Of a DNA stretch of 64,000 bases, positions 1 to 8,453 are shown piece after piece. The notes beneath the pieces are model-generated. The model was not told the origin of the DNA, searched no databases, and was given only the letters and a program-made list of their open reading frames with translations. A program made the position numbers and the translations under genes. The DNA comes from Pseudomonas flavescens (GTDB taxonomy: Bacteria > Pseudomonadota > Gammaproteobacteria > Pseudomonadales > Pseudomonadaceae): positions 3,286,001 through 3,350,000 of the forward strand of contig NZ_JACBYV010000001.1 of the NCBI RefSeq assembly GCF_013408425.1, written 5' to 3'. How positions within the stretch are numbered: position 1 is the stretch's first letter; each line of letters opens with the position of its first letter.

Positions 1-2
1 GC

Positions 3-566
3 GAGGCCTACGAACCCTTCGTCAAGGGCCGTGGCGCCAGCAGCACCATGCCGCAGAAGCGCAACCCGATTTCCTGTGAGCTGATGTACGCCGCCGCCAA
101 GGGCGTGCGCCAGCAGGCCGGGCTGATGCTCGATGCGATGATCCAGGACTTCGAGCGCTCCACCGGCCCCTGGCAGGCGGAGTGGATCGCCATTCCCGAA
201 GCCTTCGCCCTCAGCGCGGCCTCACTGGGCCAGGCCAAGTTCATGCTCGCCGGGCTGGACGTGCGCACCGAGCGCATGCGTCAGAACCTGGACATGACCC
301 GCGGCCTGATCGTCGCCGAGGCGGTGATGATGGGCCTCGCTCCGGAGCTCGGTCGTCAGGTCGCCCATGACGTGGTCTACGCCGCCTGCCGTGTGGCCAA
401 CGACGAGAACGTCAGCCTGCTCGACGCCCTGCTGCGCGATCCCGAAGTCGCCGACCACCTGCCCCGCGCCGAACTGCAACGCCTGACCGATCCCGCCAAC
501 TACCTCGGCCTGGCCGGGCCCATGGTCGACCGCGCCCTGCAGCGCCAGGGGCGCGTCGCCCGCTGA
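3..566 (+). CDS. Fumarase/aspartase-superfamily lyase (3-carboxymuconate cycloisomerase-like), 3' end only
   Basis: The gene enters from the left edge; 187 codons and the stop are visible. The superfamily signature SSTMPQKRNP, which holds the flexible catalytic-serine loop, is at the start of the visible part. It is followed by the all-helical C-terminal domain with RGLIVAEAVMMGLAP and the family ending TDPANYLG. Members either close a lactone (PcaB-type) or eliminate fumarate from substrates such as argininosuccinate, adenylosuccinate or aminopolycarboxylates. The sequence after the signature looks to me closer to the cycloisomerase/aminopolycarboxylate-lyase branch than to PurB. The next gene, 70 bp downstream on the same strand, is a C4-dicarboxylate importer, which fits an enzyme that handles or releases a dicarboxylate. 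The substrate cannot be named without the N-terminal half. Confidence 0.75.
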   Translation, partial: EAYEPFVKGRGASSTMPQKRNPISCELMYAAAKGVRQQAGLMLDAMIQDFERSTGPWQAEWIAIPEAFALSAASLGQAKFMLAGLDVRTERMRQNLDMTRGLIVAEAVMMGLAPELGRQVAHDVVYAACRVANDENVSLLDALLRDPEVADHLPRAELQRLTDPANYLGLAGPMVDRALQRQGRVAR

Positions 567-636
567 TCGCCGCTCCGGGCCTGGCGACGGGCCCAAACCT
601 CTCAAGACCATAAAGACAACAATTGAGAATTCCGAC

Positions 637-1938
637 ATGTCATCCACAGCCAAAAAACCGTTTTATCGCGACCTGACCTTCCAGGTCATCGCGGCCATGG
701 TGCTCGGTATCGCCTTCGGCTTCATCGCCCCCGAGCTCGCGGCCAAGTTCAAGATCCTCGGCGACATCTTCCTCAAGCTGATCAAGACCGCCGTGGCGCC
801 GCTGGTGTTCTTCACCGTGGTACACGGCATCGCCTCGGCGGGCGACATCAAGCGCGTCGGCAAAGTGGGCATACGCGCGCTGATCTACTTCGAGGTGGTG
901 TCCACACTGGCATTGGCCATCGGCCTGCTCTGGGGCAACCTGATCGAGATCGGCTCCGGCATGCACGATGCCCACCCCAGCGGTGCCACCTCGGCGGCTG
1001 CCGCAGCGGCGGTCGCCAAGGGTCACGCCCCGCAATCGACCATTGACTTCATCTACGGCATCTTCCCCGACAACTTCGTCGGCGCCTTCGCCGGTGGCCA
1101 GTTGCTGCAGGTGCTGGTGATCTCGGTACTGTTCGGCTTCGCCCTGCTGGCGCTCAAGGCCGAGAAACGCGAAGTGATCGAGGACGGCCTGAACCGCGTT
1201 TCCGAATGCTTCTTCGAGTTCATCAACCTGATCATGAAACTGGCCCCGCTGGGCGCCTTCGGCTCGGTGGCCTACGCGGTAGGCAGCAATGGCACCGCGG
1301 TGCTGATGTCGCTGGCCAACCTGGTGCTGATGTTCTACGCAGCGGTGTTCTTCTTCATTTTCGTGGTGCTGGGAACCATCTGCCGACTCTCCGGCTTCAG
1401 CCTGTGGCGCTTCCTCAAGTACATCAAGGACGAGATCTTCATCGTCATCGGCACCGCCTCCTCGGAAAGTGCCCTGCCACGCCTGCTGCAGAAACTCGAG
1501 AAGTTCGGCTGTTCCAAGCAGAGCGTCGGCCTGGTGCTGCCCACCGGCTATGCCTTCAACCTGGACGGCACGTCGATTTACATGTCGCTGTGCGTGCTGT
1601 TCATCGCCAATGCCTATGGCGTACCGCTGAGCTGGGAGCAGCAACTGGGGATTCTCGCCATCATGCTGGTGACCTCGAAAGGCGCCGCAGCGGTTTCCGG
1701 TGGCAGCTTCGTGGTGTTCGCGGCCACGGTGACGGCGATCGGCTCGCTACCGGTCGAAGGCCTGGCGCTGCTGTTCGGCGTGTACCGCTTCATGTCGATG
1801 GCCATCGCCACCTGCAACACCATCGGCAACAGCGTCGCCACGGTGGTGGTGTCGAAGTGGTCGGGTGAGTTCTCCGAGCAGGAGGCCAGAGAGGAATACC
1901 AGCGCGTGCTGGGCCGCAGCCCGCAGGCAGCGCTCTGA
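637..1938 (+). CDS. dctA: DctA-type dicarboxylate:cation symporter
   Basis: A 433-residue DAACS-family (glutamate/C4-dicarboxylate:H+ or Na+) symporter of the inner membrane. The N-terminus has a hydrophobic helix at about residues 10-30. The hairpin loop/TM7 signature PTGYAFNLDGTSIYMSLCV is clear, followed by the serine-rich segment LVTSKGAAAVSGGSF and the TM8 stretch ATCNTIGNSVATVVV. Length is normal for DctA. An Ala/Ser-rich insert near residues 110-130 (TSAAAAAAVAKG) lies in the extracellular loop region. The gene follows the lyase gene and ends just before a hairpin terminator, so the two may form one unit. Family is certain; a paralogue with a somewhat different substrate from the housekeeping DctA is possible. 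Confidence 0.85.
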   Translation: MSSTAKKPFYRDLTFQVIAAMVLGIAFGFIAPELAAKFKILGDIFLKLIKTAVAPLVFFTVVHGIASAGDIKRVGKVGIRALIYFEVVSTLALAIGLLWGNLIEIGSGMHDAHPSGATSAAAAAAVAKGHAPQSTIDFIYGIFPDNFVGAFAGGQLLQVLVISVLFGFALLALKAEKREVIEDGLNRVSECFFEFINLIMKLAPLGAFGSVAYAVGSNGTAVLMSLANLVLMFYAAVFFFIFVVLGTICRLSGFSLWRFLKYIKDEIFIVIGTASSESALPRLLQKLEKFGCSKQSVGLVLPTGYAFNLDGTSIYMSLCVLFIANAYGVPLSWEQQLGILAIMLVTSKGAAAVSGGSFVVFAATVTAIGSLPVEGLALLFGVYRFMSMAIATCNTIGNSVATVVVSKWSGEFSEQEAREEYQRVLGRSPQAAL

Positions 1939-1970
1939 TAGCCGTTCGCTGAAACCCGGCGTTCCCAGGG

Positions 1971-2008
1971 CCCCGGCCATGCGCTTCATGCGCGTAGCCG
2001 GGGCTTTT
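1971..2008 (+). terminator. Rho-independent terminator after dctA
   Basis: The arms CCCCGGC and GCCGGGG enclose a 19-nt loop that can pair further through GCGC, followed by CTTTT. It lies 33 bp past the dctA stop codon. The T-run is short, so efficiency is uncertain. Confidence 0.6.
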
Positions 2009-2113
2009 CGTTTGAACGGAGCGGCGCTGACGTGCGTCGTAACAAATACGTCCGGCTACCCTCGCAAGGCGCGGGTAACGTGTGAGATCCGTCCTTAAGG
2101 AGAGAGATTCGCC

Positions 2114-3241
2114 ATGGTCCGTCCCGTCCACCACCTGCTCGGTGGTATCGCACTCAGTCTCGCCACCCTCAGCGCCCAGGCTGCAGACGCCCTGCCCCAG
2201 GCGCAATGGCCGTTCACCGCCGAACCCCGGGCCACCCTCGACGAGCCCTGGGCCATGACCTTCCTGCCCGACGGCACCTTGCTGGTCACCGAAAAGCGCG
2301 GCGCACTCAAGCATGTCGACCCGAAGAGCGGCGCTACCCACGACATCGCCGGTGTGCCGGAAGTCGCCTACGGCGGCCAGGGTGGCTTCGGCGACGTGAT
2401 CCTGCATCCGGACTTCGCCACTAACGGCTGGGTCTACATCAGCTATGCCGAAGCCGGTGATGGCGATACCCGGGGCGCAGCAGTGGCCCGCGCCAAGCTG
2501 CAGCTCAACGACGACGGCAGTGGCGCACTCACCGAACTGAGCGTGATCTGGCAGCAGACGCCGAAAGTCAGCGGCGCCGGCCACTATGGTCATCGACTGG
2601 CCTTCGGCCCGGACGGCAAGCTGTGGATCACCTCCAGCGAGCGGCAGAAATTCACCCCGGCCCAGGACATGCAGGCCAATCTGGGCAAGCTCGTGCGCCT
2701 GAACGATGACGGTAGCGTGCCTGGCGACAACCCGTTCGCCGACCAGGGCGGCGTCGCTGCCCAGGTCTGGTCGCTGGGCCATCGCAACATGCTCGGCATC
2801 GCCTTCGACGCTCAGGACAAGCTGTGGGTGCACGAAATGGGCCCGGCTGGCGGCGACGAACTGAACCTGATCGTGCGTGGCGAAAACTACGGCTATCCGG
2901 AAGTTTCCAACGGCGATCACTACGGCGGCAAATCGATCCCGGATCACGACACCCGCCCCGAATTCGAAGCGCCGAAGATCACCTGGAACCCGGTCATTTC
3001 CCCGGCGGGTTTCGTCATCTATCAGGGCGAGCGCTTCCCGGGCTGGGACGGCGCAGGGCTGATCGGCGGGCTGTCCTCGCAGGCACTGGTGCGTGTCGCC
3101 TTCGACGGCGACAACGCCCGCGAGGCCGAGCGTTACGACATGGGCGCACGCATCCGCGAAGTGCAGGAAGGCCCGGATGGCAGCATCTGGCTGCTGGAAG
3201 ATGGCAGCGGCGGTCGCCTGCTGGAGCTGCAGCCCAAGTAG
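2114..3241 (+). CDS. PQQ-dependent soluble aldose sugar dehydrogenase (YliI/Asd family), secreted
   Basis: A 375-residue six-bladed beta-propeller oxidoreductase of the GSDH/YliI family. These enzymes oxidise free aldoses in the periplasm using PQQ. The start at 2114 has a strong Shine-Dalgarno sequence (AAGGAGAGAG). Residues 1-24 are a signal peptide ending in LSAQA. Family marks include LDEPWAMTFLPDGTLLVTEK at the first blade, GQGGFGDVILHPDF with its substrate-side elements, SGAGHYGHRLAFGPDGKLW carrying the catalytic-histidine segment, and SLGHRNMLGIAFD near the PQQ-contacting region. It is a single gene with terminators on both sides. No link to the neighbouring aromatic genes is visible. 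Confidence 0.85.
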   Translation: MVRPVHHLLGGIALSLATLSAQAADALPQAQWPFTAEPRATLDEPWAMTFLPDGTLLVTEKRGALKHVDPKSGATHDIAGVPEVAYGGQGGFGDVILHPDFATNGWVYISYAEAGDGDTRGAAVARAKLQLNDDGSGALTELSVIWQQTPKVSGAGHYGHRLAFGPDGKLWITSSERQKFTPAQDMQANLGKLVRLNDDGSVPGDNPFADQGGVAAQVWSLGHRNMLGIAFDAQDKLWVHEMGPAGGDELNLIVRGENYGYPEVSNGDHYGGKSIPDHDTRPEFEAPKITWNPVISPAGFVIYQGERFPGWDGAGLIGGLSSQALVRVAFDGDNAREAERYDMGARIREVQEGPDGSIWLLEDGSGGRLLELQPK

Positions 3242-3316
3242 CTGGCCGGCGATACCTGGCCCAGGGGATCGCCTCGCTCGACGCCACACTGAACACGGCG
3301 TGCCCCCATGAAAGAA

Positions 3317-3339
3317 CCGCAGCCTGGCTGCGGTTTTTT
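3317..3339 (+). terminator. Rho-independent terminator after the sugar dehydrogenase
   Basis: A perfect 7-bp stem CCGCAGC/GCTGCGG with a CTG loop is followed by six Ts. It lies 76 bp downstream of the sugar dehydrogenase stop and insulates it from antA. Confidence 0.85.
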
Positions 3340-3438
3340 CATGCCTGGCAACAATCGCCAGGAAGCACGTCGAACCAGCGGCTGGCTGCACCCCGCCCCG
3401 GCCTTGCTCCTGCCGCCGATGGACACCTTGCGCAGCCA

Positions 3439-3496
3439 CTATCCACTTAGTGCGGATAACCGCAAAACGGATAGTCCCCTCGCAGTAAATGGATAG
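3439..3496 (+). promoter_or_regulatory. Putative AraC/XylS-type operator of antABC
   Basis: CGCA-GTAAAT-GGATAG at 3481-3496 fits the XylS/BenR-type half-site TGCA-N6-GGNTA and ends 60 bp before the antA start. Twenty base pairs upstream, at 3461, is a second CGCA followed by a slightly compressed CGGATAG. A reverse-oriented half-site, CGCA-CTAAGT-GGATAG, is at 3439-3454. The 18-nt stretch around 3437-3454 (CCACTATCCACTTAGTGC) recurs with three differences upstream of the iifA-like gene at 13436-13453. That recurrence is the main evidence that this is the binding site of the AraC-type regulator at 13690-14712. Confidence 0.6.
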
Positions 3497-3556
3497 ATAG
3501 CCGGGGGCACCGGCGCTTCAATCGAGTCGAGCCTGATCACTCGAAAGGAGCCCCCG

Positions 3557-4960
3557 ATGAGCAACATGAGAACCGTGACCCAATGGCAGCGCTTCATTGA
3601 GGGCTGCCTGGACTTTCGCCCCGTGGAAGGTGTTTATCGCATCGCCCGGGACATGTTCACCGAGCCGGAACTGTTCGACCTGGAGATGGAGCTGATCTTC
3701 GAGAAGAACTGGATCTACGCCTGCCACGAAAGCGAAATACCCAACAAGCACGACTTCGTGACCATCCGTGCCGGTCGCCAGCCACTGATCATCACCCGTG
3801 ATGGCGAGGGCCGACTCAACGCGCTGATCAATGCCTGTCAGCACCGCGGCACCACCCTGACCCGAGTGAGCAAGGGCAATCAGTCGACCTTCACCTGCCC
3901 GTTCCATGCCTGGTGCTACAAGAGCGACGGGCGCCTGGTGAAGGTGAAAGCACCTGGCGAGTACCCGCAAGACTTCGACAAAGCCACCCGTGGCCTGAAG
4001 AAGGCGCGTATCGACAGCTACAAGGGCTTCGTCTTCGTCAGCCTCGACACCAGCGGCAGCGACAGCCTGGAGGACTACCTCAACGATGCTCGGGTGTTCT
4101 TCGACATGATGGTCGCCCAGTCGCCCACCGGTGAACTGGAAGTGCTGCCGGGCAAGTCGGCCTACACCTACGATGGCAACTGGAAACTGCAGAACGAGAA
4201 CGGTCTGGACGGTTATCACGTCAGTACCGTGCACTACAACTACGTGGCTACCGTGCAGCACCGCCAGCAGGTCAACGCGGAGAAAGGCACCGCCGCCAGT
4301 GCCACCCTCGACTACAGCAAGCTGGGTGCCGGTGACGCGCAGACCGACGATGGCTGGTTCTCGTTCCACAACGGCCACAGCCTGCTGTTCAGCGACATGC
4401 CCAACCCCGCCGTGCGCCCCGGCTACGCCAGCATCATGCCGCGCCTGGTGGAGGAGTACGGGCAGAGCAAGGCCGAGTGGATGATGCACCGCCTGCGCAA
4501 CCTGAACATCTACCCGAGCATGTTCTTCCTCGATCAGATCAGCTCGCAGCTGCGCATCATTCGTCCGATTGCCTGGAACAAGACCGAGATCAACAGCTTC
4601 TGCCTTGGCGTGAAGGGCGAATCCGACGCTGATCGCGAAAACCGCATCCGTCAGTTCGAAGACTTCTTCAACGTCTCGGGCATGGGTACGCCGGACGATC
4701 TGGTGGAGTTTCGCGAGGCCCAGCGAGGCTTCCAGGCACGCCTGGAGCGCTGGAGCGATATCTCCCGCGGGCACGGCAAATGGGTGGACGGTGCGACCCC
4801 CAACAGCGAGGCCATCGGCATCGCGCCGGTACTTACCGGTACCGAATTCACCCATGAAGGGTTGTACGTCAACCAGCACGCCAACTGGCAACGCTTCCTG
4901 CTCGACGGCCTGGCGCGCAAGGCCGCCGACGAAGCAGCACTGAAACTGCACGAGGTCTGA
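3557..4960 (+). CDS. antA: Anthranilate 1,2-dioxygenase, large (alpha) subunit
   Basis: The terminal oxygenase alpha subunit. With AntB and AntC it converts anthranilate to catechol, releasing CO2 and ammonia. The 467 residues have the Rieske [2Fe-2S] motif C94-x-H96 ... C114-x2-H117 (CQHRG ... CPFHAWCY) and the mononuclear iron motif D218-x2-H221-x4-H226 (LDGYHVSTVHYNY); the third ligand is probably an Asp in TPDD near 380. The opening EGCLDFRPVEGVY and the stretch LEMELIFEKNWIYACHESEIP follow AntA as I recall it rather than BenA. The start at 3557 has AAAGGAG in front. It is the first gene of a tight three-gene operon. Benzoate dioxygenase is the main alternative, but the adjacent indole genes favour anthranilate. 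Confidence 0.9.
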   Translation: MSNMRTVTQWQRFIEGCLDFRPVEGVYRIARDMFTEPELFDLEMELIFEKNWIYACHESEIPNKHDFVTIRAGRQPLIITRDGEGRLNALINACQHRGTTLTRVSKGNQSTFTCPFHAWCYKSDGRLVKVKAPGEYPQDFDKATRGLKKARIDSYKGFVFVSLDTSGSDSLEDYLNDARVFFDMMVAQSPTGELEVLPGKSAYTYDGNWKLQNENGLDGYHVSTVHYNYVATVQHRQQVNAEKGTAASATLDYSKLGAGDAQTDDGWFSFHNGHSLLFSDMPNPAVRPGYASIMPRLVEEYGQSKAEWMMHRLRNLNIYPSMFFLDQISSQLRIIRPIAWNKTEINSFCLGVKGESDADRENRIRQFEDFFNVSGMGTPDDLVEFREAQRGFQARLERWSDISRGHGKWVDGATPNSEAIGIAPVLTGTEFTHEGLYVNQHANWQRFLLDGLARKAADEAALKLHEV

Positions 4961-4963
4961 GCC

Positions 4964-5455
4964 ATGAATGCCGAACTGCAATACCGCATCGAGCAATTCT
5001 TCTACCGCATGGCCGAGCTGTGCGATGCACAGGACTGGGATGCCTACCTGGATCTGTTCAGCGAGGACAGCGAGTTCCATCTGCCGCAGTGGGAGTCGGA
5101 ACACGTCTACACCCGCGATCCGAAGAAAGGCATGTCGCTGATCTATTACCCCAACCGCGGCGGCCTGGAAGATCGGGTGTTCCGCATCCGCACCGGCAAG
5201 GCGGCGTCGACCATTCCCATGCCGCGCACGCTGCACCAGATCAGCAACCTGCGTATCGCCCCGCTGGCCGACGACGCGCTGGAGGTGCGGGTCAACTGGC
5301 TGACGCTGTACTACCGCATGGGCAGCGCCGAGCAGTTCTTCGGCCATGCCAACTACCGGCTGCGCCCGGCCGGCGACAGCTGGAAGATCGCGCGCAAGCA
5401 CGTGGTGCTGCTCAACGACACCATCAATTCAGTGCTCGACTTCTACCACCTCTGA
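4964..5455 (+). CDS. antB: Anthranilate 1,2-dioxygenase, small (beta) subunit
   Basis: A 163-residue ring-hydroxylating dioxygenase beta subunit with the NTF2-like cone fold, playing a structural role in the alpha3beta3 oxygenase. Typical family features are the N-terminal helix QYRIEQFFYRMAELCDAQDWDAYLDLF, the SEFHLPQWESE stretch and the ending HVVLLNDTINSVLDFYHL. The start is 3 bp after the antA stop, so translation is likely coupled. The length equals known AntB proteins. There is no active-site residue to check because the subunit is non-catalytic. Confidence 0.9.
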   Translation: MNAELQYRIEQFFYRMAELCDAQDWDAYLDLFSEDSEFHLPQWESEHVYTRDPKKGMSLIYYPNRGGLEDRVFRIRTGKAASTIPMPRTLHQISNLRIAPLADDALEVRVNWLTLYYRMGSAEQFFGHANYRLRPAGDSWKIARKHVVLLNDTINSVLDFYHL

Positions 5456-5473
5456 TTCAGCGGATTATCGATC

Positions 5474-6505
5474 ATGACGTACAAGGTCGCCTTCAGTTTC
5501 GCGGACGGCAAGACGCTGTTCTGCCCGGTGCAGGGCAACGAGATCCTGCTCGACGCCGCATTGCGCGCAGGCATCAAGATCCCCCTGGATTGCCGGGAAG
5601 GTGTGTGCGCCACCTGCCAGGGTCGCTGTGAATCGGGTCAATACACCCAGGACTACGTCGATGACGAAGCACTGTCGGCAACCGATCTGCAACAGCGCAA
5701 GGTACTCACCTGCCAGACCCGCGTGCAGTCCGACGCGGCGTTCTACTTCGACTTCGATTCCAGCCTCTGCCATGCCGAGGGGCCGCGCCACATACAGGGC
5801 GTGATCAGCGCTGTGGAGCAGGTGTCCGACAGCACCGCGGTGTTGCACGTGGACGCCAGCCAGCATCGCCAGCAGCTGGACTTCCTGCCTGGCCAGTACG
5901 CACGGCTGCGCGTGCCGGGCACCGAGCAGTGGCGCTCCTACTCGTTCGCCAACCGCCCCGGCATGGCCAATCAGTTGCAGTTCCTCGTGCGTCTGCTGCC
6001 ACAGGGGGTGATGAGCGACTTCATGCGCGAGCGCTGCCAGCCCGGCCAGGTGCTCGAGTTCGAAGCGCCCCTGGGCAGTTTCTACCTGCGCCAGGTGGCC
6101 CGGCCCCTGTTCCTGGTCGCAGGCGGCACGGGGCTTTCGGCGTTCCTCGGCATGCTCGATGAAATGACCGAACGCGGCAGCGCCGGCCAGCCGGTCACGC
6201 TGTTCTACGGGGTGAATCAGGAAGCCGACCTGTGCCAGATCGAACGCCTGCAGGGCTTTTCCGATCAGCTGCCAGGCTTCGACCTCAATCTTGTCGTATC
6301 GCGGCCGTCAGCGGGCTGGACCGGCAAATCCGGCTGGATCCCCGAGCACTTCGAGCGCTCCGTCCTCGCCGCGCAGCCTTTCGACATGTACGTATGCGGG
6401 CCACCTCCCATGGTCGAAGCGATCAAGACCTGGTTGCATGATCACGGCATCGACAACGGCAACCTGTACTACGAGAAATTCGTGGAAAGCAATTCGAGCC
6501 GCTGA
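5474..6505 (+). CDS. antC: Anthranilate 1,2-dioxygenase reductase component
   Basis: A 343-residue electron-transfer protein that passes electrons from NADH to the AntAB Rieske centre. The N-terminal plant-type ferredoxin domain (about residues 1-95) has the ligands C40, C45, C48 and C80 (CREGVCATC ... C). An FNR-like FAD domain follows with RSYSFAN, and then an NAD domain with LVAGGTGLSAFLGML and the terminal CGPPPMVEA. The domain order ferredoxin-FAD-NAD is that of BenC/AntC. It lies 18 bp after antB, and a palindromic repeat element starts 5 bp after its stop codon, probably ending the transcript. Confidence 0.9.
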   Translation: MTYKVAFSFADGKTLFCPVQGNEILLDAALRAGIKIPLDCREGVCATCQGRCESGQYTQDYVDDEALSATDLQQRKVLTCQTRVQSDAAFYFDFDSSLCHAEGPRHIQGVISAVEQVSDSTAVLHVDASQHRQQLDFLPGQYARLRVPGTEQWRSYSFANRPGMANQLQFLVRLLPQGVMSDFMRERCQPGQVLEFEAPLGSFYLRQVARPLFLVAGGTGLSAFLGMLDEMTERGSAGQPVTLFYGVNQEADLCQIERLQGFSDQLPGFDLNLVVSRPSAGWTGKSGWIPEHFERSVLAAQPFDMYVCGPPPMVEAIKTWLHDHGIDNGNLYYEKFVESNSSR

Positions 6506-6509
6506 CCCG

Positions 6510-6788
6510 AGGGTCTGTTGACGTTTCAGCACGACCGCGCCGGAGCCAGTTTTAGCGCGAGGCAAGGCACGAGGTGCGAAGTTTGGCTGGCCAAATGAGC
6601 CACCGAGAAACGCAGCATCGCGCTAAAAATGGCCCGGCCCTTCGGGTGGGGCCGCCTAGGTTGCGCGGGAAATCTCGCCAGGCGTCGTTGGAGGACTTGA
6701 AAAGGGAATGCCATTCTCTGCGTCCTCCGCCTAACCTGGCGAAATTTCTCGCAGCAACGCGGCTTGCGCTGAAACGTCAACAGACCCT
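6510..6788. repeat. 279-bp MITE-like element with perfect 21-bp inverted ends
   Basis: The left end (6510-6530) contains GGGTCTGTTGACGTTTCAGC, and the right end (6768-6788) is its exact reverse complement over 21 nt. Inside, TTTTAGCGCG near 6550 and CGCGCTAAAA near 6620 form a second inverted pair. No plausible coding sequence is present. It occupies almost the whole gap between the convergent antC and chemoreceptor genes. I see no clear target-site duplication, so whether it moved by transposition is unproven. The internal AAATGAG and GCGAGGCAAGG segments resemble parts of the elements at 21756 and 62719. Confidence 0.75.
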
Positions 6789-6827
6789 GGGCACGCCGGA
6801 TGCCCTTGCATCCGGCGGCCAGATGGG

Positions 6828-8366
6828 TCACCGGTCGAACCGCTCCGCCAGGTTACGCAGCGCTTCGATCTGCTGGCCGATTTGCGCACTGACCTTGTGG
6901 CCGTCCTGGGCCTTGGCCGCACTCTGATGGCACAGCTCGGCAATCTGCACCACCTGGCGATTCAGACCATCTGCCACCTGCCCCTGCTCTTCCATGGCGC
7001 TGGCGATCTGCACGTTCATGTCGGATATCTGCTCGAGCGCCTGCTTGACTCCATGAAAGCTTGCCTGCACCGAGGTAACCGCTTCGGTGGTCTGGGTCGC
7101 CAGCGCCTGCCCCTCGCGGGTCAGTTGCACGGTCTGCTCGGTGGTCTGGTTGAAACGCAGGAGCAACGGCTGGATCCTGCCAGTCGCCTGCTGCGTGCGC
7201 GTGGCCAGTTGCCGTACCTCGTCGGCCACCACGCTGAACCCACGTCCGGCATCTCCGGCGCGGGCCGCCTCGATGGCGGCGTTGAGGGCCAGCAGATTGG
7301 TTTGCCCGGCGATCGCGCTGATGATGTCGGTGATCTCGCCAATCGCCCGGGTGGCCGCTGCCAGTTCGCCGGATGCGCAAGCGATCTCCTCCACCGACGC
7401 ATTCAGGCGCTGCATCGCCGACAGGCTCTGCTCGGCCAGGCCCTGGCCCTGATTCGACAGGCTCACCGCTTGCTGGGTGGCCCCCAGGCTTTCGTGCAGG
7501 CTGCGCGAAACTTCCTGAATGGTCGCGGTCATCTGGCTCAAGGCGACCACCGACTGATCCGTCTCGTTACGCTGGTGTTCGAGGCGCTGTGCCTCTTGCT
7601 GGATCAGATGGGTCAGAGCGCCGGTGTGCGCATCGAGGAGCTGGCCGCTCATGCCGATGCGCGACAACGCGGTCTGCAGACGCGCTTCGCCGGTGATCAG
7701 GGCCATGTTGATCAGCGCGGCATTGCCACCCTGGGTGCTGTACAGCTCGGCCAGTAGCGGATCGCTGAAGGCCTTGGGGTGCTCAGCCAGTACGCTGCGC
7801 AGCGCATGATCCTGCCGCCGGCGCTGCCATATCCCGGTGGCGATCACGGCAACCGCCAGCGCTGCGCCCTGAAATACCGGCGAGGGCAGAAACGAGGTGC
7901 AGGCGGCCAGGCCGATGCCGACACCGGCGGCCGGCCAATGGGCCTGGCACTGTCGAGCGATGCGCAGGCGCCAGGTCAGTGGTGTGCCGTGGCGCCGCCA
8001 GTGGTCGAACAGCTGCTGCCCACGCTCGATTTGGTCGACGGTGGTCGGCAAATACACGGCGCCATAGCCCTGCACACCATCGCGCCCGTAGGCGGGTTTC
8101 ACGTAGAGGTTGTGCCACACGCGACTACCATCGCGGGCGCGGTTGCAGATCAGGCCCATCCACGGAGATCCCTGCCTCAGGGTCAGCCAGAGGCTATCGA
8201 ACACCTGGGCGGGAACCCATTCATGACGCAGCACTGTGATCGGCTGCTCACGCAATTCCTCGGGGCGATAACCATGGCTGTCGGCGAACGACTCGGAGCA
8301 ATGGGTGATACGCCCATTGAGATCGGTACGGCAGATCAGCGCAGAGACACAAGAGAGGTCGTTCAT
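6828..8366 (-). CDS. Aer-like PAS-domain methyl-accepting chemotaxis protein
   Basis: A 512-residue inner-membrane chemoreceptor with a cytoplasmic N-terminal PAS domain (about residues 10-115). Its elements [20 protein letters not shown] and [14 protein letters not shown] parallel the FAD-binding PAS of Aer. A hydrophobic hairpin without a periplasmic domain follows at about residues 150-180. The signalling domain has the tip sequence [20 protein letters not shown] and [14 protein letters not shown]. The start at 8366 ([10 protein letters not shown]) fits the domain boundary, although its ribosome site is weak; an upstream TTG/GTG start would only add a non-conserved leader. It is the last gene of the indole-degradation strand and is separated from the porin gene by a terminator. 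It probably senses redox or energy state, or the metabolism of the island's substrate. Confidence 0.85.
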   Translation of the reverse strand: MNDLSCVSALICRTDLNGRITHCSESFADSHGYRPEELREQPITVLRHEWVPAQVFDSLWLTLRQGSPWMGLICNRARDGSRVWHNLYVKPAYGRDGVQGYGAVYLPTTVDQIERGQQLFDHWRRHGTPLTWRLRIARQCQAHWPAAGVGIGLAACTSFLPSPVFQGAALAVAVIATGIWQRRRQDHALRSVLAEHPKAFSDPLLAELYSTQGGNAALINMALITGEARLQTALSRIGMSGQLLDAHTGALTHLIQQEAQRLEHQRNETDQSVVALSQMTATIQEVSRSLHESLGATQQAVSLSNQGQGLAEQSLSAMQRLNASVEEIACASGELAAATRAIGEITDIISAIAGQTNLLALNAAIEAARAGDAGRGFSVVADEVRQLATRTQQATGRIQPLLLRFNQTTEQTVQLTREGQALATQTTEAVTSVQASFHGVKQALEQISDMNVQIASAMEEQGQVADGLNRQVVQIAELCHQSAAKAQDGHKVSAQIGQQIEALRNLAERFDR

Positions 8367-8391
8367 CGGTCGGCACTCGTGTTGCAGCGAT

Positions 8392-8420
8392 AAAAAAACG
8401 CCCCCCCATGGAGGGAGGGC
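8392..8420 (-). terminator. Terminator between the porin and chemoreceptor genes
   Basis: Read on the minus strand, CGCCCTCCC and GGGGGGGCG pair (one G-T) around a TCCAT loop, followed by seven Ts. It lies 33 bp after the channel gene stop. The chemoreceptor downstream would then be expressed by read-through or its own promoter. Confidence 0.75.
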
Positions 8421-8453
8421 GCAAACCAAGTGCTGTGGAGCAGCGGTCAGGGC

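Noticed and set aside
3518..5401. A 627-codon minus-strand frame across antAB
   Set aside because: antA and antB have all their catalytic motifs on the plus strand. The antisense product is low-complexity without a recognisable fold.
6526..6927. Small frames on both strands within the inverted-repeat element after antC
   Set aside because: They lie in palindromic DNA, lack ribosome sites and encode no recognisable fold.
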